A DNA stretch of 64,000 nt from positions 1 to 64,000 of the forward strand of contig NQMI01000144.1 of the NCBI GenBank assembly GCA_002270565.1, in the 5' to 3' direction. This stretch comes from Stenocarpella maydis. Its lineage: Eukaryota > Ascomycota > Sordariomycetes > Diaporthales > Diaporthaceae. Below, one piece after another: positions 58,813 to 64,000 of this stretch. The notes below the pieces were generated by a model. The model was not told the DNA's origin. It searched no databases and saw only the letters and a list, made by a program, of their open reading frames with translations. Position numbers and translations under genes: made by a program. Numbering within the stretch: position 1 is the stretch's first letter; the number at the start of each line of letters is the position of its first letter.

Positions 58813-61595
58813 CTAATCCTCCCCCGTCAGATCCAAGATCGAAACCTCGCTCCGTCTCCACGCCCGAAACCCACAAGACACCCCGGGCCCCCGGCCGGGC
58901 GGGACAACCATGCGGTCGGCCTCCTCCCGCGTGACCTCCACCTCGGCGAAGTAGCCGAGCCCCGCGCCGCTCGTCCGGGGCACGTAGACCGTTGTCATAG
59001 CCGGGGGAGAAGACGAAGAAGGCAGTGCTGCTGATGCGGCGGCGTTGTCCGCCGCCCCGAAGGGTAGTGGTCCGCGCCTCGGCGGTGCCGGTGGGTCCCT
59101 ATGGTATGATCTACGGCTAGACGGCGCGCCGGGGCCGTTCGGGGGGCCAGCCGGTGGGGTTCGCGGGGGATTGTCTTCTTGGCCCGGTGCCGCCGCCGCC
59201 GCCGCGGCCTTCCTCCTCGTGCAGAGGGCGTGCAGCTCTTCGAACTCGTCGTCCGAATCCATCCCGGGCGGCGGCGGCGGCGGCGGCTTTGCCGCGGGCA
59301 TGATGTTGCTCCTCCCCATCGTCTCGGACAGCCTCCCGAAGCTCTTGATCGAGGGCTGGGCCGCGGTGGGGTGGGCGCGGCCTGGGCGGACTGGCCGCCC
59401 CGGGGCTTTTTCTGGCCTAGGCCTGGACGATGCTGTGCTCCTCTGCGTGCGCTTAGCAGCTGGGTCCCTGGGCGAGCCGTCCGGTGGGCAGTCATGTTTC
59501 CGAGGGCCTTGGTTTGCTTGGGTTTTCGCTGTGGATGCTGTAGGGCTTCGGCCGGCATTGAAGAGGTTGTCTTTGTGTTGAAGAGGCTGGGAGTTATCCA
59601 AGACAGGCGAGGTCGGAGAAGGTCGAGGCCGTGAGTGGCCTGTCGTACAGGGAGGTTCTGAGGAAATGATTTTGGTTGAGTGTCTTGATTTCACAGGGCT
59701 GGATGAGATGAGTATCGCCTCTGATACTGTCATCCTGGTCCTCGAGGCCTTTTGGGTTGCTTGCGAGCCCGCAATTGTCCAAGGATTGGTGTCCGACGAC
59801 AGCCCTGTCGCGTCCTTTTTCGATTTCAACATTTTGCAGGTTTTGGAGGGCTTTCCATCCAACTCTCGGTTTTTTCTGCCCTCTTGTTGCTCCACGGCCG
59901 TTGCAAAAGACTCCGTTGGACACATGAGAGGTGGTGTTGACCGTGGCGGAGGCGAGGACGACAACAGCAATGCCTGTAGGCCAGGCTGCTTTTGTGGTTG
60001 TGGCATGGCCTTCGTATGCTTTACGTATTGATCAAGAGCTCCCGTTGGTATGTCTGACGCCTTCGTCCGGGGCTTCTTGGCCGGCACCTTTCTGGTTGAC
60101 TTCGCCACCTGCTTGGCTCTCTGCTTCTCCTCCCAACCCTCCACCGCTAGCGGCACACCTAGCTTTGCTACCGTCTCGGGGACCCACGCAAGGTCAGGCT
60201 GGAGGGGATCGAAAATCTTGTTCGGTCCTGCCTCCGCATCCCCGACCTGCTCGTCGGCCTCGTCGTCGCTGTTGAGCGCCAGGCCTGACCTTCCGTACGT
60301 GGACGTGACCTCGTCCTCTTCGGCATCCAAGTCTAGACCGACAACGTCGTTGGGAATGTACGAGATGCGCAACTCAGGTGTCCCGTCCGTACTGAAGTGC
60401 GTTCGTCGTATATTGATCGACCTGACCAGCTCCGCCTCAAAGCGCTCGCGGACGTCTGGGTCGTTGGATTCAAGCTGCTTTTCGCTGAGATCCATCAAGG
60501 CCTGGTTTAACAATCCCGGAGCTAGGGTCCGAATGAACTTGACTGCCCCGATCTTGCAGACCCAGTCGAAAGTCTCAGCCGCAAAAGCTCGCAGGCCAGC
60601 AATATCTACCTTCCTCCTGGATGGAAGGTCGGTCCTCAACCGCTCCACCGCCTCAGCCTGTGACACGACCGGATGGGTATAATATCTCAATACCTCCATG
60701 TTTGGGAACTCGTCTGGTATCGTCAAGGCCTTGTGTTTGGTACGGAAGAACTTGCCCTCGTTGGTCCGCAGTTCCCTTGTCAGGTCCTCCCTCCACCTGA
60801 CCAGAGCGTCCCGATCGGATCGCTTGATCTGACACAGCCTTTTACCAAACCCAGCCTTGGCCGCCTCGCACGCAACCTTGATGCCGCAGCCTGGTACTCC
60901 CTCGGGGATGTAATCGCCCCCGCTCATCAAGGCGACAAGCACCATCCCCTCCCTGTCGAGACCGGTCTCGCCCTGCCTCAGTTCGTGAACATCGTAGACA
61001 GACACGTGCGTCGGGGTCTTTGCAACCCGCGTCCCCTCGGAGGACCAGTTCCGCAGGGTAAGCGTGCAGCCGAACATGATGGTATCGACATCCTCGGACA
61101 AGACGGCATCCACGACGCCTTGCTGCTGCAAAAGGGCGCACTCGGCCTCGGCCTCGCCGGGGGCGTCGTGGATGTGGAAGCCGAACAGCTTCACCAGGCG
61201 CTTGGCCATTGCGACGGACACGCTGTCGCCGGGGCCGCGGGAGCGCTTGTTGCGCTTGAACGCGGGCTTGTTGGGCCCGTCGAACACCAGGACGGGGACG
61301 ACCGACAAGGACAGCAGGCGGACCAGGCGGTAAAAGAGGGTGCGGATGGCCGGGTTTGCGCCGCCCCGGGCGGCCTGGGCCTGGAATGACCATATCGCAA
61401 AGTCGATGGCGATGCGGAGCGGTCGACCGGTCTTCTCGAGGTGGCCTATGGCAAGCCTGCACAGGGACACCCGCCTGCCGGTGCCAATCTCCTTGTAAAT
61501 GCTGGATCTCTTGGTCAGCCACGGCGTGCCTGATGCCCGCCTGCAGGAGGGGCAGCGTGGGCTGGAGGAATGCAAACAAACCCTTTGATACCCAT
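58813..61595 (-). CDS. gen1: Holliday-junction resolvase Gen1/Yen1 (XPG/Rad2 family)
   Basis: Structure-specific nuclease that cuts four-way junctions late in the cell cycle. A 14-nt first exon (61595-61582) encodes MGIK plus two bases. An 80-nt intron with a GTTTGT donor (61581-61502) joins in phase 2 to exon 2 (61501-58813), giving 900 residues. The joined start reads MGIKGIYKEIGTGRRVSLCR, the family signature. XPG-N: RPLRIAIDFAIWSFQ and VPVLVFDGPNKPAFKRNKR. XPG-I: DAPGEAEAECALLQ and VDAVLSEDVDTIMFG, with the metal-binding acids present. The helix-hairpin-helix-like SGGDYIPEGVPGCGIKVACE follows, then a Gen1-type domain (WVPETVAKLGVPLAVEGWEE). The rest is a basic, P/S-rich tail of about 350 residues likely used for regulation. 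The downstream in-frame ATG would lose the essential N-terminal Gly and Asp, so the spliced start is required. Confidence 0.93.
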
Positions 61596-61942
61596 GTTGG
61601 ATGCGATGCCGTAGGAGCAAAATCAAAACGAAGTCAAGCCATAGCAACCTGGGGAAAATCCCACGGGTGGTTTGGACTTTAGCGACTTCCAAATCTCATA
61701 CAAAGGTCCGTGGTTGTCACCATCCCAAAGCATGGAGATGCACTAAAGGGAGCTTGGTCACGAATCTGTTGACATTTAACCGCTTTGGGCTGCAGCGACA
61801 GGGGTCGTGCGCGTTTCCACAGAGACGCCAAACGACGGGCGGCTCTCACAAGTGCAGCCCGCCGACCCGCGAGACCACTTTGCCATGTGACGACTTGCTG
61901 ACGCGACGACGACATCTATCCCTTCGCAACCACCCCGCCACC
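61596..61942. promoter_or_regulatory. Divergent promoter region of gen1 and arp10
   Basis: Only 347 bp separate the two start codons, so both promoters and leaders must fit or overlap here. No individual motif is convincing. Confidence 0.55.
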
Positions 61943-63777
61943 ATGGCTGCCCCGGGAGCAACAGCCCTCCCGCACCGAGCCGTGTCCAGCATCCGCGGCG
62001 CCGCGGCGCCCCCCGGCGAGGCCACCTCCACCTCCACCTCGTCGGCCAACCCGCGCACGCCGACCCGCAGCACGATCCCGTCGCTTCCGTCCCAGTTCAA
62101 CTCGCCGTCCTCGCTGCGCGCCGAGGACGAGGTGCTCATCCTGGAGCTGGGTGCGCGCCGGCTGCGCGCCGGGTTCGCGGGCGACGCGGTGCCCAAGGCG
62201 CTGGTGGCCTTCAGCCCGGCGCAGGCGCGGCGCGTCGGGGACCTGCGCGCGTGGGAGGCCGGGCACGTCGACGACTGGGCGAGGGGGCGCAGGTGGGGGG
62301 AGGAGCACGAGCTGTGGAGGAACGACGTGAGGGGGCTGGACCTGGGCCTGGTTGGGGACCGCATGGAGAGGGGCTTGAGGGACGCTTTCAATAAGTGTGG
62401 CGAGACCTCCCACACGTGTTCTTCCGTCTTGCTCTCGGGCTGCCATGGCTAACCATTGGTCTGCGTAGATATCTCCTAATCGACTCTCGGCCGCGGAGGA
62501 TGGTAGCTGTCCTGCCGTCCGGCACGCCGCTGCCCTTGCTGGCTACGGCGCTGGACACCCTGTTCAACAGGTTCCATGCCCCCGCCGTCTCGCTGCTGTC
62601 GTCGCCTGTCGCGTGTGCCATCTCGGCTGGTGTGCGCTCGGCGCTGGTCGTTGATCTGGGATGGTCCGAGACGGTCGTGACTGGTGTCTACGAGTACAGA
62701 GAGGTGCAGAGCAGCCGCAGTGTTCGTGCTGGCAAGATGCTGGTGCACAAGACACATGGGCTGCTGGCGACTGCGCTTGGAAAGGCACCGCCGCCTGAGG
62801 AGGACGGGCCCGGAAAGGAGACGGATCATGTCGTGTCCTTTGAGGAGTGCGAGGAGGTGGTCAACCGACTGGTGTGGTGCAAGCAGTCGCGCGGCCCGGT
62901 ACCCACGTTCCAGCCGCCGCAGGAAGGCCTGGCCACTGTCACGGAGCAAGACGAGTCTGAACCAAATAATTCACCAACAGGCGGCAGCCCGCCTAGTACT
63001 ACAGTCCCACTGAAGTCGACGAACCCGCCAAGGAGGATCGACCTGACCTACGACCAGCTCGCCACCCCATCCGAGGACACCTTCTTTGCTTCTGGACAGC
63101 CCCCCCATGCCTTTGATGATGAGGAGCTGCCCATCCCTCTCCTCATCTACCGCAGCCTTCTGAAGCTCCCCATGGACGTCCGGGCGCTATGCATGGCCCG
63201 GATTATCTTCACGGGCGGTTGCTCCAGCGTCCTCGGCCTGCGCGGGCGCATCTTTGACGAAGTGAACCAGCTCATTGAGAAACACGGGTGGGATCCCGCG
63301 CGTGGCAAAGGCGTGGATGCTTACAGGACCAACCCAAAGCTACGGCGCGGGAGCAGGCGGGCGGGCGACGGAGGGCCTACGGACGCCGAGGGCACTGGCG
63401 ATATTGGCGGAGGCGGAGGTGGCGGCCACGAAGTCGATGGCATGTGGGTCGATGCGCCCAACCAAGAGAGGGAGCCGGAGCGGGACCCAATCGATGACCA
63501 GCTGCGGAATGGGAGGCAAGAGAGGCCAAGGCTGCAGGGGCAGCTGCGGGCGATCGAGTCCCTGGGGGCGTGGAGCGGGGCGAGCCTGCTCAACCTGCTC
63601 AAGATACCTGCCCTGGCGACGGTGGAGCGAGAGACGTGGAGGGAGCATGGGATCATCGGGGCATCGCGTCCGGCCGAGGTGGACCCAAAGGTTGCCCAGC
63701 GCCAGAGCATGGGCGCAGGAGGGCTGATGCGCAATACCAATGCGAACTGGACGCTGGGGGTATGGGGATATCTATGA
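61943..63777 (+). CDS. arp10: Arp10-like actin-related protein (dynactin pointed end)
   Basis: Divergent actin-fold protein. Arp10/Arp11 caps the pointed end of the dynactin filament, the cofactor of cytoplasmic dynein. Exon 1 (61943-62394) and exon 2 (62469-63777) are joined over a 74-nt intron with a GGCTAAC branch, giving 586 residues. The N-terminus is low-complexity, then ILELGARRLRAGFAGDAVPK (the phosphate-1-like motif region, about 73-93). Across the splice K-YLLIDSRPRRMVAVLPSGTP and LVVDLGWSETVVTGVYE (phosphate-2 region) are readable. The C-terminal lobe has VRALCMARIIFTGGCSSVLG (the conserved GG motif). A G-rich insert (about residues 455-480) and ILGAWSGASLL-like SLGAWSGASLLNLLKI complete the fold. 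Nucleotide-binding residues are poorly kept, as usual for Arp10. The call rests on overall pattern and on the weak similarity to actin. Confidence 0.82.
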
Positions 63778-64000
63778 TGGCTTCAGTTGCAGCATCCGGG
63801 CAAGGAAACCTGGTGGTCGGTGCCAGAGTCTGGTGCGAGAGGGCTTCCCTGGCTGACGAACGAAGAGGCAGATGCCATCTACGGAACAGCGAGGAAACCT
63901 TGGGAGCATGTCGCTCGCATTAGTGGTGGCATGTTTTCCTGCCATTGCTGCCCTTTTGACACTGACAGAGACAGAGGGAATGCCGGGTCCAAACAATTGG
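63778..64000. other. 3' flank of arp10, end of window
   Basis: About 220 bp after the arp10 stop. No feature recognised. Confidence 0.5.

Noticed and set aside
1..64000. tRNA, rRNA or other RNA genes
   Set aside because: B-box-like GGTTCGA stretches (for example near 12664, 48364 and 50175) have no matching acceptor stem or A box by eye. A tRNAscan-SE and Rfam run would settle it.
1..64000. Secondary-metabolite cluster, CRISPR array or plasmid-like elements
   Set aside because: No PKS, NRPS, terpene or P450 signatures, and no regularly spaced direct repeats with unique spacers. The tandem arrays present are minisatellites.

Overview
The window is nuclear DNA of a filamentous ascomycete (Pezizomycotina). 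The gene content and style suggest a Sordariomycete, but I cannot name the species. The evidence is: short GT-AG introns (about 50-160 nt) with CTAAC/CTGAC-like branch points; GC-rich genes with long CT-rich leaders; fungus-specific families such as the Cut12-type spindle pole body protein, a Pfa3-type DHHC enzyme and an Arp10-type actin-related protein; and one large AT-rich block of repeats that looks mutated by RIP (repeat-induced point mutation). Exon boundaries were read by eye. In each spliced model the frame closes and the joined protein reads through into its family.

Left arm (1-23.7 kb), ordinary housekeeping DNA: 5' part of the urease accessory gene ureF (minus, cut by the left edge); a Cut12-like spindle pole body protein (minus); the eIF2-alpha kinase Gcn2/Cpc-3 (plus, five exons); the tRNA isopentenyltransferase Mod5 (minus), divergent from the Sec61 alpha translocon subunit (plus); a tail-anchored Ubc6/UBE2J-type ubiquitin-conjugating enzyme (minus); a multi-C2H2 zinc-finger protein (plus); and a DHHC palmitoyltransferase (plus).

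Middle (23.75-40.1 kb), a repeat island. Its core is one 11.7-kb Ty3-type LTR retrotransposon on the minus strand (24337-36084). LTRs, a PBS-like site, a polypurine tract, gag with a zinc knuckle, protease, RT/RNase H and integrase can all still be read, but all are broken by stops. An extra degraded reading frame (about 24.8-26.9 kb) lies between pol and the 3' LTR and matches no retroelement protein I recognise. The island is flanked by two unequally mutated copies of another LTR-like repeat. To the right is a minisatellite-bearing repeat that was itself interrupted by an 851-bp TIR element with a TA target duplication. A second, uninterrupted copy of that repeat lies at 50.8-51.2 kb. Three single N bases (24717, 27661, 37340) show that the assembly is imperfect here.

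Right arm (41-64 kb), genes again: a SWI/SNF subunit Snf12 (minus), a PDK1/Pkh-type kinase with PH domain (minus), a low-confidence small three-exon gene (plus), a conserved fungal protein of unknown function (plus), a BTB-like protein (plus), the Holliday-junction resolvase Gen1/Yen1 (minus) and, divergent from it, an Arp10-like dynactin actin-related protein (plus).

The genes are unlinked housekeeping functions. There is no operon, secondary-metabolite cluster, CRISPR array or recognisable RNA gene. The most unusual content is the degraded third ORF of the long retroelement, the nested TIR/minisatellite repeat, and an upstream ORF overlapping the Gcn2 start codon.
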